From Treponema sp. (GTDB lineage: Bacteria; Spirochaetota; Spirochaetia; Treponematales; Treponemataceae), in contig JAFUTH010000017.1 in assembly GCA_017484285.1 (NCBI GenBank), positions 62,001 to 126,000 of the forward strand: DNA of 64,000 bases, written 5' to 3'. This document shows, in pieces, positions 53,151 to 63,900 of this stretch. The notes under the pieces are model-generated. The model saw only the letters and a list, made by a program, of their open reading frames with translations, searched no databases and was not told the DNA's origin. Each line of letters begins with the position of its first letter. Within the stretch, counting starts at the first letter, position 1. A program made the position numbers and the translations under genes.

Positions 53151-55029
53151 AGACTGATTCTCCCGCATTTTTCATGCTTGTATTGTAGATTGCAAAATTA
53201 TTTTTTCCATTGTTTTTCACATGATAGAGCGCAATGTCGGCGCGCTTGAACAAATCCCTGTATGAGCCCGCCTGCTCCGGGAAGAGCGAAATGCCAATAC
53301 TCGGCGTGACTTGGACAGTCTCTTCGCCGTTTGAGTAGTATTCAGCGAGGATGTCTTTGAGCGTGTTCGCTTTTTCTTCAACGATTGATAGCGCATGGGG
53401 AACGCTGTTTTTGAGGCAGAGGAACACACAGAACTCGTCGCCACCAATACGACCGATGAAATCTTTTTCTGAGAAAACGAGCGAGAGTTTTGTCGCCGTG
53501 TCGCAGATTGCCTGATCGCCGAACGAATGACCCAGCTTGTCGTTAACGTGTTTGAAATTATCCAAGTCGATGATGTAGAACGCACCGAACGTTGTATCGG
53601 CATTGCCCGTGATGAATTTAGTAACGTTCTTTTCCATAGAGATTTTGTTGAGCAAGCCGGAAAGCAAATCGGTCTCCGCCATCGTCTTTAACTCTTGCTC
53701 GTGCACGACCTGCGCGTTCACGTTGACCACATTACCGATGAATTTAATCGGCTTGTTCTCTTTGTCGAGAATAATCGTGCCCGAAAGCCGGTACCATACA
53801 TATTCGCCGTTTCGAGAAAGCAGTCGAAGCTCCGAAGAATAGCTCGTCTCACCAGTGTTGATGAAGTCACGCAACTTTTTAAGCAGCCCTTTTTCGTCCG
53901 CGTGGATTCGCTCGTCGATTTTTTTGAAGTCGGAAAGCGGCACCTGTTTGATGTTCTCGCCGAACACAAAATCAGAATTGCCCGTGAACTCAATGACGCC
54001 TTTCTCAAAATCGTACTCAAAGATGAGCGTCTGACTATTCTCGCTGTTAATTGCGTAACGGGAATTGTCTTTTTCGACCCGTGCGCTGTGAAGAATCAGA
54101 CTCGTAATAAAAACGGTGATGACAGCAAACACGAGCATCATCACGATGATGAGGATGATGGTAATCCGCGTGATTTTGTGCTGCTGAGAGAGAATGTAAT
54201 CCGACGTGACGACAGAAAACACGTACCAGTCATTGAGACCGACCGGCGTATATACGACGATTCGGTTCTCGCCGTTGATTGAATAGTCAGCGATTCCCGT
54301 GCGGTTCGACTGCAAATCAGAATAGATGGCACTCAACTGCGAAACCGACAGAGCCTTGTTCGTCTCAAAGAACGTGAACCAGTTTTCTGCAAAGCAGAGT
54401 CTGTTCGGGCTTTTACTCCCGATGAGGATAGTTCCCTCTTTGTCGATGATGAACGAGTAGCCCTTGCCGCCGAACGTATCAACAGAAAAGATGTTGTCGA
54501 GGATTGAGTACGCGAACGTGCCCGTAATGACTCCGACAACCTTTTCGTTTTGAAAGATAGGCACGGCAAGCGTGAGCACTTTTTCGCCATCCTCATCAGT
54601 GGAAATCGTCGATGAGATTTGCGCCTGCCCTTTTATTGCCTTTTTAAAATAGTCCTTCATGAGGATATTACCGGAGGATTGCCCGTCGTAGTTGACCGTC
54701 ATGCCGCTCGCATTGGCAACGGCAATCCGTTTGAATTCACCCACGCCCTTTGTTTCCATAATAGTGCGCTTGACGGCATTGTAGTCGTCCATATCGACAT
54801 TCTCAAAATAACGTGCCTGCGACTCAAGCATGAACAGCTGGTCATTCAATTTGACCTGAAACGTTCCTGCATACAAAAAAGCTGTTTCTTTCAAGAAATT
54901 CGTTGAACTCTCGGAAACCGTTCCGTTGACTGCCCGCCCGAACGTAAAAAACGAGACGATGACAACAAGAATGAGAAACGCTACAAATGAGATACGAAAC
55001 GTAAGCCGTCGTGATTCGGAAAAAGTCAT
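53143..55029 (-). CDS. Cache-PAS-GGDEF diguanylate cyclase
   Basis: 628 residues. A first membrane helix (about 10-33), a periplasmic double-Cache-like sensor (about 40-290, with FKRIAVANASGMTVNYDG and YSFIIDKEGTILIG), a second helix (about 295-320), a PAS domain (about 340-455, ending WYRLSGTIILDKENKPIKFIG), then a GGDEF domain with an intact signature (RIGGDEF) and YIIDLDNFKHVNDKLGHSFG. No RxxD inhibitory site is seen. It should make c-di-GMP in response to a periplasmic ligand or to the DctP-type protein encoded immediately after it. Cache domains often bind small carboxylates or amino acids. Confidence 0.92.
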   Translation of the reverse strand: MTFSESRRLTFRISFVAFLILVVIVSFFTFGRAVNGTVSESSTNFLKETAFLYAGTFQVKLNDQLFMLESQARYFENVDMDDYNAVKRTIMETKGVGEFKRIAVANASGMTVNYDGQSSGNILMKDYFKKAIKGQAQISSTISTDEDGEKVLTLAVPIFQNEKVVGVITGTFAYSILDNIFSVDTFGGKGYSFIIDKEGTILIGSKSPNRLCFAENWFTFFETNKALSVSQLSAIYSDLQSNRTGIADYSINGENRIVVYTPVGLNDWYVFSVVTSDYILSQQHKITRITIILIIVMMLVFAVITVFITSLILHSARVEKDNSRYAINSENSQTLIFEYDFEKGVIEFTGNSDFVFGENIKQVPLSDFKKIDERIHADEKGLLKKLRDFINTGETSYSSELRLLSRNGEYVWYRLSGTIILDKENKPIKFIGNVVNVNAQVVHEQELKTMAETDLLSGLLNKISMEKNVTKFITGNADTTFGAFYIIDLDNFKHVNDKLGHSFGDQAICDTATKLSLVFSEKDFIGRIGGDEFCVFLCLKNSVPHALSIVEEKANTLKDILAEYYSNGEETVQVTPSIGISLFPEQAGSYRDLFKRADIALYHVKNNGKNNFAIYNTSMKNAGESVYE

Positions 55030-55121
55030 ATAATCTGCCCGGTGAATCCCTTACTGTATACACATTCTACCACAGGTTCTCAAAATAAGAAATGAAATAA
55101 GAAATGAAATTCAAAAAAAGT

Positions 55122-55149
55122 TTGACTTCTCGCAATAATGGCGTACACT
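55122..55149 (+). promoter_or_regulatory. Promoter of mglB
   Basis: TTGACT (55122-55127), 16 bases, TACACT (55144-55149). The leader of about 50 bases ends in a strong ribosome site (AAGGAGG) before the ATG at 55210. Confidence 0.65.
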
Positions 55150-55167
55150 AAAAAGAAAATGATTTAG

Positions 55168-56412
<1,245 letters not shown>

Positions 56413-56427
56413 TCTAAAATAACCAGT

Positions 56428-56454
56428 GCCCCACAAATCTTGTGGGGCTTTTTT
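56428..56454 (+). terminator. Intercistronic terminator between mglB and mglA
   Basis: GCCCCACAA (56428-56436), loop ATC, TTGTGGGGC (56440-56448), then six T. Read-through would set the lower level of mglA and mglC. Confidence 0.88.
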
Positions 56455-56468
56455 CTATAAGGAAGTTT

Positions 56469-57962
56469 ATGAGCGAACTTGTTCTACAAATTAAAAACCT
56501 GTCAAAATCGTTCGGCAAAAATAAGGTTCTTGACGGAATCAATCTGACGGTCGGCGAAGGCTCGGTTTTGGGGCTGATGGGTGAAAATGGTGCGGGAAAG
56601 TCCACCATGATGAAATGTCTGTTCGGCATTTATGCCAAAGACGAAGGGCAGTTCCTTTTATGCGGAAAGCCCATTGATTTTAAGAATCCGAAAGAAGCGC
56701 TTGAAAGCGGCGTTGCGATGGTTCATCAAGAATTGAATCAGTGTCTTGACCGTTCCGTTTGCGACAATCTCTTTCTCGGTCGCTACCCGAAGAAATTCGG
56801 CGTGATTGACGAAGCAAAAATGCTCAAAGACAGCATCAATTTGTTTGCTTCCCTCAATATGAATGTAAATCCGCGCACAATCATGCGCACCATGTCGGTT
56901 TCTCAACGGCAGATGGTTGAAATCGCGAAGGCTGTCTCGTACGACGCGAAAATCATCGTTCTTGACGAACCGACCTCTTCTCTCACCGAAAATGAAGTTC
57001 AGAAACTCTTCTCTATCGTCAATGATTTAAAGAAAAAGGGAGTTTCATTTGTCTATATCTCGCACAAAATGGACGAAATCTTCCAAGTGTGCGACGAAGT
57101 TGCCGTTCTCCGCGACGGTAAAATGATTATGCAAAAGCCGTCAAAGGAAACGGAGATGGGCGAGCTTATCACGGCTATGGTCGGTCGCTCGCTCGACAAA
57201 CGCTTCCCCGATGTTGACAATACGCCGGGCGATTTCTGCCTTGAAGTCAACAATCTTTCCACAAAATACGAGCCGCATCTTGAAAACATTTCGTTCAAGG
57301 TCAAAAAAGGCGAGATTTTTGGTCTCTACGGGCTTGTCGGCGCGGGTCGCTCGGAATTGCTTGAGTCTCTCTTCGGCGTGCGTACCATCTCAACGGGAAC
57401 GATTTCCTACGCGGGCAAAAAACTGCACTTTGCGAACAGCAAGGACGCAATGGAGCACGGTTTCGCACTCGTCACTGAGGAACGAAAACTCAACGGTATG
57501 TTCGGCAAGGACACGATTAAATTCAACACGGTCATCACGAACCTCGAAAGCTACAAAACGGGCGGAATTCTTTCCGAGCGAAAAATGGCGGAGGCAGCAG
57601 ACCGCGAAATCAAGCAGATGCACACAAAATGCGTTTCTTCCGAAGAGCTTATCACTTCCCTTTCGGGCGGAAACCAGCAGAAAGTCATCATCGGAAAATG
57701 GATGGAGCGAAGTCCCGAAGTTTTCTTGCTTGACGAGCCAACGCGCGGTATCGATGTCGGCGCAAAATACGAAATCTACCAGCTGATTATCCGCATGGCA
57801 AAAGAAGGAAAGACAATCATCGTCGTTTCGAGCGAAATGCCTGAAATTCTGGGCATCACGAATCGAATCGCCGTCATGTCGAACCACCGCCTTGCCGGAA
57901 TCGTAGACACCAAAACAACCGACCAAGAAGCATTGCTGAAACTCTCGGCTATGTATCTGTAA
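56469..57962 (+). CDS. mglA: Galactose/methyl galactoside ABC transporter ATPase MglA
   Basis: 497 residues from the ATG at 56469, which follows AAGGAAG; an in-frame ATG at 56442 lies inside the terminator hairpin. Two ABC domains are fused as in all MglA/RbsA proteins. The first has Walker A GENGAGKST and Walker B IIVLDEPTSS. The second has the usual degenerate P-loop GLVGAGRSE, signature LSGGNQQKV and FLLDEPTRGIDVG. It powers sugar uptake through MglC. mglC follows 12 bases downstream. Confidence 0.94.
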   Translation: MSELVLQIKNLSKSFGKNKVLDGINLTVGEGSVLGLMGENGAGKSTMMKCLFGIYAKDEGQFLLCGKPIDFKNPKEALESGVAMVHQELNQCLDRSVCDNLFLGRYPKKFGVIDEAKMLKDSINLFASLNMNVNPRTIMRTMSVSQRQMVEIAKAVSYDAKIIVLDEPTSSLTENEVQKLFSIVNDLKKKGVSFVYISHKMDEIFQVCDEVAVLRDGKMIMQKPSKETEMGELITAMVGRSLDKRFPDVDNTPGDFCLEVNNLSTKYEPHLENISFKVKKGEIFGLYGLVGAGRSELLESLFGVRTISTGTISYAGKKLHFANSKDAMEHGFALVTEERKLNGMFGKDTIKFNTVITNLESYKTGGILSERKMAEAADREIKQMHTKCVSSEELITSLSGGNQQKVIIGKWMERSPEVFLLDEPTRGIDVGAKYEIYQLIIRMAKEGKTIIVVSSEMPEILGITNRIAVMSNHRLAGIVDTKTTDQEALLKLSAMYL

Positions 57963-57974
57963 AAAGGAGAACCT

Positions 57975-59636
57975 ATGGAAGACAAAGAACTCAATGAATA
58001 TTCTGAGCGACTGAATGAACTCCGCAAAGACGGCGTGAATCTGATTTCTGCGCTCAAACAGGAAAATGCCGCCACCAAGCGAAACCGCCTTCTTTCCGTT
58101 GAAGAGCGCGAAAAGCTCATTTCGGCGAACAACGCCAAAATCGAGACGGCAAAAGGCGTCGCCGCACAGAACAAGGCCGAAATCGCCGAACTCGTCAAAA
58201 AAGCGGTGAGCCGCAACAACGAGCTTTCAAAGCCCGAAATTGAGCGCGTGAACACCGAGCAAAACGAAGTCATCGCGCGCCTCAAAACCGAATATGCGGC
58301 AAATATCGCAAAAATCGAAGAAAACACGCTCGCGCGCAAAAAGGAAATCGTCGCTTCGTATGCGGGCAAAACGAGCCAAAAAGACAACGAAGACTGCAAA
58401 GAAGACTTGCGCGTTGCCGAATACGAGCACAAATCTGCCCTCTTCGACGCAAAAAACAAATTCACTTCTGCGGTGGATGCGGCAAAAGCCGTCAAAAACC
58501 AAGCCTATGTCGATTTCGTTCAGAAAAACCGTGCGCTCCGCAATGGTCAGACGAACTTCAAAGAAGACTGCACGCTTGCCGTTCAGAACTACATCAACAA
58601 GTTCAAGATGTCGAAATTCTTGCTCGACAACGGCTTGTATCTTGCGATTATCGTCTTCTTCATCGTGTGTATCATTCTCGCGCCGATTTCTGGCAACGGC
58701 AATTTGCTCACGCTCCCGAACATTTTCACGATTTTGGAGCAATCATCAGTGCGTATGTTCTACGCGCTCGGCGTTGCAGGCTTAATCTTGCTCGCGGGCA
58801 CGGATTTGAGCGTCGGTCGAATGGTCGCGCTCGGTGCTGTCATCACGGGTCTTATTTTGCACCCGGGTCAGAACATCGTCACATTCTTCGGCATGGGACC
58901 GTGGGATTTCACCGCGCTTCCGACATTCGTTCGCCTTATCATGGCATTGGGGCTTTCAATTATTCTTTGTGTGGTCTTCTCTGCATTCGCGGGCGTGTTC
59001 AGCGCAAAGCTTAAAATCCACCCGTTCATCTCAACGCTTGCAACCCAGTTGATTATCTACGGCTTGCTCTTCTTCGGAACGAGCGGCACACCAGTCGGCT
59101 CAATCGACGGCGGAATCAAAGACATGCTCGGCGGTCGCTGGATTTTGGGCACATTGGGCGGTGAACTCATTACCTTCCCAAAACTGATTATTCCTGCGGT
59201 CATCGCAATCGTGGCGGCATGGTTCATCTGGAACAAAACCACCTTCGGAAAGAACATGTACGCGGTCGGTGGCAATGCCGAGGCTGCGAGCGTTTCGGGA
59301 ATCAGCGTGTTCTGGGTAACAATGGGCGTGTTCATCATGGCGGGCGTGTTCTACGGCTGTGGCGCATTCTTGGAAGCATTCAAGGCAAACGCAAGCGCGG
59401 GAACAGGTCAGGGCTACGAGCTTGACGCAATCGCGGCCTGTGTCGTCGGTGGCATCTCATTCAACGGCGGTATCGGCAAAATCGGCGGTGCGGTCATCGG
59501 TGTCATCATCTTCACGAGTCTTACCTACTGTCTCACCTTCTTAGGAATCGACACCAACTTGCAGTTCGTCTTCAAAGGTTTGATTATCATCGCGGCGGTC
59601 GCACTCGACAGCGTGAAGTATCTCAAACGAAAGTAA
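57975..59636 (+). CDS. mglC: Galactose ABC transporter permease MglC with a long coiled-coil N-terminus
   Basis: 553 residues, about 215 more than E. coli MglC. The C-terminal part (about 217-553) is a normal MglC with eight to ten helices and the family segments LAGTDLSVGRMVALGAVITG, FGKNMYAVGGNAEAASVSGI and CVVGGISFNGGIGKIGG. The first 215 residues are highly charged, Lys/Glu/Ala-rich heptads with no hydrophobic segment, predicted to be a cytoplasmic coiled coil. The reading frame is continuous and AAAGGAG precedes the ATG, so the extension is translated. It might dimerise the permease or bind a regulator. Confidence 0.9.
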   Translation: MEDKELNEYSERLNELRKDGVNLISALKQENAATKRNRLLSVEEREKLISANNAKIETAKGVAAQNKAEIAELVKKAVSRNNELSKPEIERVNTEQNEVIARLKTEYAANIAKIEENTLARKKEIVASYAGKTSQKDNEDCKEDLRVAEYEHKSALFDAKNKFTSAVDAAKAVKNQAYVDFVQKNRALRNGQTNFKEDCTLAVQNYINKFKMSKFLLDNGLYLAIIVFFIVCIILAPISGNGNLLTLPNIFTILEQSSVRMFYALGVAGLILLAGTDLSVGRMVALGAVITGLILHPGQNIVTFFGMGPWDFTALPTFVRLIMALGLSIILCVVFSAFAGVFSAKLKIHPFISTLATQLIIYGLLFFGTSGTPVGSIDGGIKDMLGGRWILGTLGGELITFPKLIIPAVIAIVAAWFIWNKTTFGKNMYAVGGNAEAASVSGISVFWVTMGVFIMAGVFYGCGAFLEAFKANASAGTGQGYELDAIAACVVGGISFNGGIGKIGGAVIGVIIFTSLTYCLTFLGIDTNLQFVFKGLIIIAAVALDSVKYLKRK

Positions 59637-59656
59637 TGCATTCAGATTGCATTTTT

Positions 59657-59681
59657 CCCCGCTTCGGCGGGGATTTTTTTT
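59657..59681 (+). terminator. Intrinsic terminator after mglC
   Basis: CCCCGC, tetraloop TTCG, GCGGGG, then A and eight T. Confidence 0.92.
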
Positions 59682-59739
59682 CAAATTCTTTCATTTCAGT
59701 CTAGACACAAATCTCAAACTCTGATATAGTCTTATTCAA

Positions 59740-59849
59740 CATCAGCACTGTCTGCGGGGTTAGCTCAGTTGGTTAGAGCATCACGTTGACATCGTGGGGG
59801 TCAGTAGTTCGAGTCTACTATTCCGCATAGAGTGCTGATGTTTTTTTAT
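59740..59849 (+). promoter_or_regulatory. Perfect inverted repeat clamping the tRNA, with terminator T tract
   Basis: CATCAGCACT (59740-59749) lies 4 bases before the tRNA and its exact complement AGTGCTGATG (59831-59840) 3 bases after it, followed by a T-rich run. Leader and trailer of the precursor would pair into a 10-bp stem enclosing the tRNA. The same stem followed by T can stop transcription. Confidence 0.7.
59754..59827 (+). tRNA. tRNA-Val (anticodon GAC)
   Basis: A full cloverleaf: acceptor GCGGGGT with ATTCCGC, D stem GCTC/GAGC, anticodon stem TCACG/CGTGG around loop TTGACAT (anticodon GAC), T stem AGTAG/CTACT around TTCGAGT, discriminator A. The CCA end is not encoded. It reads GUC and, through G34, GUU codons. 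Confidence 0.93.
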
Positions 59850-59871
59850 TTTTGGGGCGAATTGCACTGTC

Positions 59872-59944
59872 TACGGGTGTTCCGCAACTCGCTCACGCTC
59901 GGTCGATTCTCGACCGCCTTCGGCGTTGCTCCATACCCGTGCCG
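59872..59944. repeat. Palindromic repeat downstream of tRNA-Val
   Basis: A roughly 73-base imperfect palindrome: outer arms ACGGGT...GCAAC against GTTGC...ACCCGT, inner perfect arms CGGTCGA and TCGACCG around TTC. It is G/C-rich in an A/T-rich spacer and has the look of a dispersed intergenic repeat. No second copy was found in the window. Confidence 0.6.
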
Positions 59945-59954
59945 CATTTTTTGT

Positions 59955-60440
59955 TCAAAACAATTTTTTCTCTTCATTCCATTTTTCTAATTTTTCTTCT
60001 ATTTCGGAACGCTCTTTTTCATATTCAGCGATTTCACGGTTCAATTTTTCTTCTTTTTCAAAATCAGTCGTTGTGATTTTCTCGCGCCGGGCTTCTTCAA
60101 GCAAAGATTCTAGCTCCGTGCGCCGCTTTTTCATATCGGTGATTTCTTTTGGCGGGCGACCGCCCTTCTTGCCGTTCTCCTTGCTTGCCCGGGCTTTCGC
60201 ATTGCTCGTGGACTTTCCGTTATAAGAATAAAGAGAGCCAATCCAAAAACGAAGGCTTTTCAGATTCTGCGCCATTTCAAATTCGATGGTCTCCAAGTGA
60301 CGGCTTTCTTCCGCCCACTCGGATTCTGAAATTTCGGAGCTGTTTTTTGTTTTCGCAAGCTGATTGATGATTGAAATCTGACTCTGCAAGTCTTCAAGCG
60401 CGGAAAGTGCTTTGTAAATTTGCTCGGTTTTCTTCGACAT
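59955..60440 (-). CDS. Unrecognised coiled-coil protein of 161 residues
   Basis: No family is recognised. The ATG at 60440 is preferred over one at 60476 because the upstream residues look non-coding. The chain is strongly charged (Lys, Glu, Arg), with two long helical stretches (about 1-70 and 105-161) joined by a linker containing KKGGRPPKE, which resembles an AT-hook-like DNA-contacting motif. It has no signal peptide or membrane segment. It could be a small DNA-associated structural protein; that is a guess. Confidence 0.55.
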   Translation of the reverse strand: MSKKTEQIYKALSALEDLQSQISIINQLAKTKNSSEISESEWAEESRHLETIEFEMAQNLKSLRFWIGSLYSYNGKSTSNAKARASKENGKKGGRPPKEITDMKKRRTELESLLEEARREKITTTDFEKEEKLNREIAEYEKERSEIEEKLEKWNEEKKLF

Positions 60441-60486
60441 GCTTTTATTGTAACCCAAGACTTTCGGTTTTTGCAAGAAAATCTTT

Positions 60487-60515
60487 TTGCGTTCTTAAGG
60501 ATTGTCGTTTATAAT
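60487..60515 (+). promoter_or_regulatory. Promoter of the desulfoferrodoxin gene
   Basis: TTGCGT (60487-60492), exactly 17 bases, then a perfect TATAAT (60510-60515). The ATG follows 30 bases later with AGAGG as ribosome site. Confidence 0.8.
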
Positions 60516-60544
60516 TAAGGCAAGAATTTTTTAAGAGGTACACT

Positions 60545-60919
60545 ATGGCACAATTCTTCAAATGCAAAAAATGCGGAAAAATCATCGAAATCGTCAACAA
60601 AGGCTGCCCTGTGGTGGTCTGCTGCGGCGATGAAATGACCGAACTCAAAGCAAACACCACCGACGGCGCGAGTGAAAAACATGTTCCCGTCATCGAAGCA
60701 AGCGGAAACACCGTTACCGTCAAAGTAGGCTCTGCCGTTCACCCGATGGAAGCCGATCACTACATTCAGTGGATTGAAATCGAAACCGACAAAGGCATCC
60801 AGCGAAAATACTTAAACCCGGGCGAAGAGCCAAAAGCCGTTTTCGCACTCGCAGACGAAAAACTCCTCGCCGCGTACGAGTATTGCAACAAGCACGGGCT
60901 GTGGAAGGCTGACGCGTAA
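60545..60919 (+). CDS. dfx: Desulfoferrodoxin (2Fe superoxide reductase)
   Basis: 124 residues. The N-terminal desulforedoxin part has all four Cys of centre I (CKKC near residue 8 and the adjacent pair in VVCCGDE). The C-terminal part has the centre II ligands: EKHVPVIE, AVHPMEADHYIQW and the late CNKHGLW, where Cys and His bind iron. It reduces superoxide to peroxide without releasing oxygen, which suits an anaerobe. It is a single gene with a consensus-like promoter and a 12-bp hairpin downstream. Confidence 0.96.
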   Translation: MAQFFKCKKCGKIIEIVNKGCPVVVCCGDEMTELKANTTDGASEKHVPVIEASGNTVTVKVGSAVHPMEADHYIQWIEIETDKGIQRKYLNPGEEPKAVFALADEKLLAAYEYCNKHGLWKADA

Positions 60920-60935
60920 TCGTTTAAAGCCAGTA

Positions 60936-60968
60936 CGACATCAGGGCAAAACGCAAGCCCTGATGTCG
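60936..60968. terminator. 12-bp hairpin between dfx and the helicase gene
   Basis: CGACATCAGGGC (60936-60947) and GCCCTGATGTCG (60957-60968) form a perfect stem around a 9-base loop between two convergent genes. There is no T tract on either strand, so termination efficiency is uncertain. Confidence 0.55.
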
Positions 60969-60976
60969 CGCGGAGT

Positions 60977-63900
60977 TTATAACTCTTCCGTAATGTCCAC
61001 TTCCTCAGCAAAGCGCAGATAATACAGCACACAGCGGATTTCGCTTTCGGCGCAGGCGAGCATTTGGCTCACGGCTTTGCGGTAACAGGCGAGTTGAGCA
61101 TAATAAATTTCTGGCTCAATTTTTTGGTTCGTTTTGTAATCGACTATGGTGAATTTGTATTTTGAATCGTCCGCATTCTGATACACCAAGTCAATCTGAC
61201 CGTTTACAATCAGCTCGTCGGCGTAAGTCTCGCTCATCTCTTCACTTTCTGCCGCAACGAAAGATTTTTCTACCACGCTTCGGAACGAGTATTCGCTCTT
61301 TTTCCACGGAGAAGCGAAGGCTTCTTTGTAAAGCGCAGAATCGTCAAATCGGCGTGCCATGTCAGCACACAATTCGCGGATTTTGGCGATTTTCTTTTCG
61401 CGGTTTGTCTCGCCCGCCCATTTTTCCATTCCCACGCCCGAAATGAATTTTTCGTTCATGCCAATCCACTCGCGCCCGCTGATTTTCGGCTCTGCGCCCA
61501 GCACCTTCCCTTCCATGTACGCGTGGGCAATCGTTCCAAAATTCGTGAAATTGAACAGAGGAGCAATTTCATTATCACTTTCCCCGCCCTCATCTTCCAA
61601 ATCAAGCACTTCCCCACTCGGCACAGTGCTCGCGACAATCTTGTTAATCAGCTCATACTCGAAATTAGCAGGCGACTTCCCCTCTTCATTTTCCCCTTCG
61701 CAGCATAGCTGCTCGGAGACTCGCTCAAAACCTGTCTCACAGGTTTTGCCGGCAAGCCGTCGCTCCCTATTTCCATTTTCCACTTTCAATTTACTCGGTG
61801 AAACATACACCTTCGGCGAAAGCGTTTCGCGCTCGACTTCGACCGTCTCCGAATCGGAAAGCTGCGCGATGAAGCTGGATTTCTCGAGCGTTTTTTCGTC
61901 CTCTTTCGCGACGGGCTTGAAGGAATCCTTGTCGTTCACGAAATTGAAGGCGGGATTTTTTACCGTCGTTCCGCCGTTTTCATCTGCTGCGACTCCTTCA
62001 AACAGAATCGGGAGCAAAAGTTGGTAGATGTTCTTGGGGGCGGCAGTTTCAGCAAGCTCGTCTTTTTTGAACTCGCCGTTTTCGCTTCCAATAATATAGA
62101 GTTTTTCTTCGGCGCGCGTAAAGGCAACATACGCAAGGCGGCGCAATTCCGCGCTTTCCTGCCGCTCGTTTTGCTCCTGTGTTAGCGCAAAAAAATAATT
62201 TTTATCGTATTTTTCTGATTCCGCTTTTGAAATCTTTAAAGCGGCTTTCTGATAATCTTGCCAAGCAGGAGTTTTTAGTAAAAATCCAAATTCAGTTGCA
62301 TATCCGATTTTTGCAGGCGGCGGATTACTTTTTCCCGAAACCGCGCACACGAACACGACTTTGAATTCCAAGCCCTTGCTTTTGTGCACCGTGAGAATCT
62401 GCACCGCGTCCTCGGCATCCATAATCACATCGAGACCGTCGAGTTTTTGGTCAGCGTCCTCATAGCTTTTCACCATGTCGATGAAACTCGCAAGACTCTG
62501 CGTTTTGTCCTCGGCAAGCCGCGCCATCTCAAACAAAATGTCGTAGAACGAAGCGTAGAGCGAGACCGTCTTGTTCCACAGTGTCTCGTAGCGGTAGCCA
62601 AGCTCATACCAAATGTAAGAAATCGTTTTTGTGAGTTTTTCGGTTTTGAGCCGCACATTGATGTCGTCGTAGATTGCTTTGAGATTCATGATTTTCGCCG
62701 TCAGGTCGGAATCGTCTGAAATCGCGGCGAGCATTTTTTCGTCAAAAGGGGATTTGTACGGGCTTTCCGTATTCACGAGAATTTTTTCAAGCTCGGCAAA
62801 GGTGAGCGAGCAGAACGGAGAGCGGAGCACTTTCGCGTAGGCATTTTTGTCCTCGGGGTACACGCAGAGTTTCAAGAGAGAGATGATGTCGTTAATCGGT
62901 CCGTCGGAGAAAAATCCCTTGTAGACTTCGGTTGAATAGGGAATTCCCGCGCCAAGAAGCACATTTTCGTAGGCGGCGGTGGGCGTTGCCGTGCGGAAGA
63001 GGAGCGCAATGTCGCGGTAGTGGTATTTTTGATTTCCGCCTTTGTCCGTTTCTTCGAGCAGTTTTTTGATTTCACTGGCGACAAAACTTGCCTCGCACTC
63101 GTAGACTTTTCGGTCAGCTTCAGGATTTTCGCTTTCGGCGCGGGCATTTTCTTCGCGTGGAAGCGGAATCTGATTTTCAGCCTCTTCGTCTTTTTTGGGA
63201 TAGAGGGCGAGCGTGATTTTCTTTTCGGAGAAGTCGCAGTCTTTTAATTTGAACTCAGGCACTTCGACCCGCTTGTAATCCGCTTCAAAATCGGGGATTC
63301 CCTCGGCTTCTGTTAGACCGCTTTCGTCCGTGTGCGATGAGAATTTTTCTTTGGTCATGAAAAGTGCCGGGAGCGCGTCGTTCACTTTTTCGCCGTTCGG
63401 GTAATCGTAGCCGCCAAAAATCGTATTGAAACCGCGAATCAGCTCTGGCTCGGAGCGGTAATTCGTTTTGAGCTGAATTTCATTCTGAATCGAAGAAGAA
63501 AGATTTCGGAACACGGAGACATCAGCCCCACGGAATCGGTAAATGCTCTGCTTGTCATCACCGACGAAGAACAACTTATGCGTGTCGAGCCGTTCCAAAA
63601 GGTCAGAATCCGAAAGCTTTGGGATACTGTAGTTTCCATTTTCGTCATATTTTTCGTGCGCGTCAGAAAGAATCAAAAGCACATCGCACTGAAGCTGATT
63701 GTCGTCCTGAAATTCGTCAATCATAATCGCGTCGAATTTCTGCTGCTCAATGTGGCGGATTTCCTCATGCTCGCGGAGCGAAGCAAAGGCAAGTTCGCTC
63801 ACATCGCCGAACGAAAGCAAGCCCGAACTGCGCTTGGTGCGAATCACTTCGTTCTGAAAAAGCGCGAGATGAGCGAAAATCTTTTTGATGAGCGCAAAGC

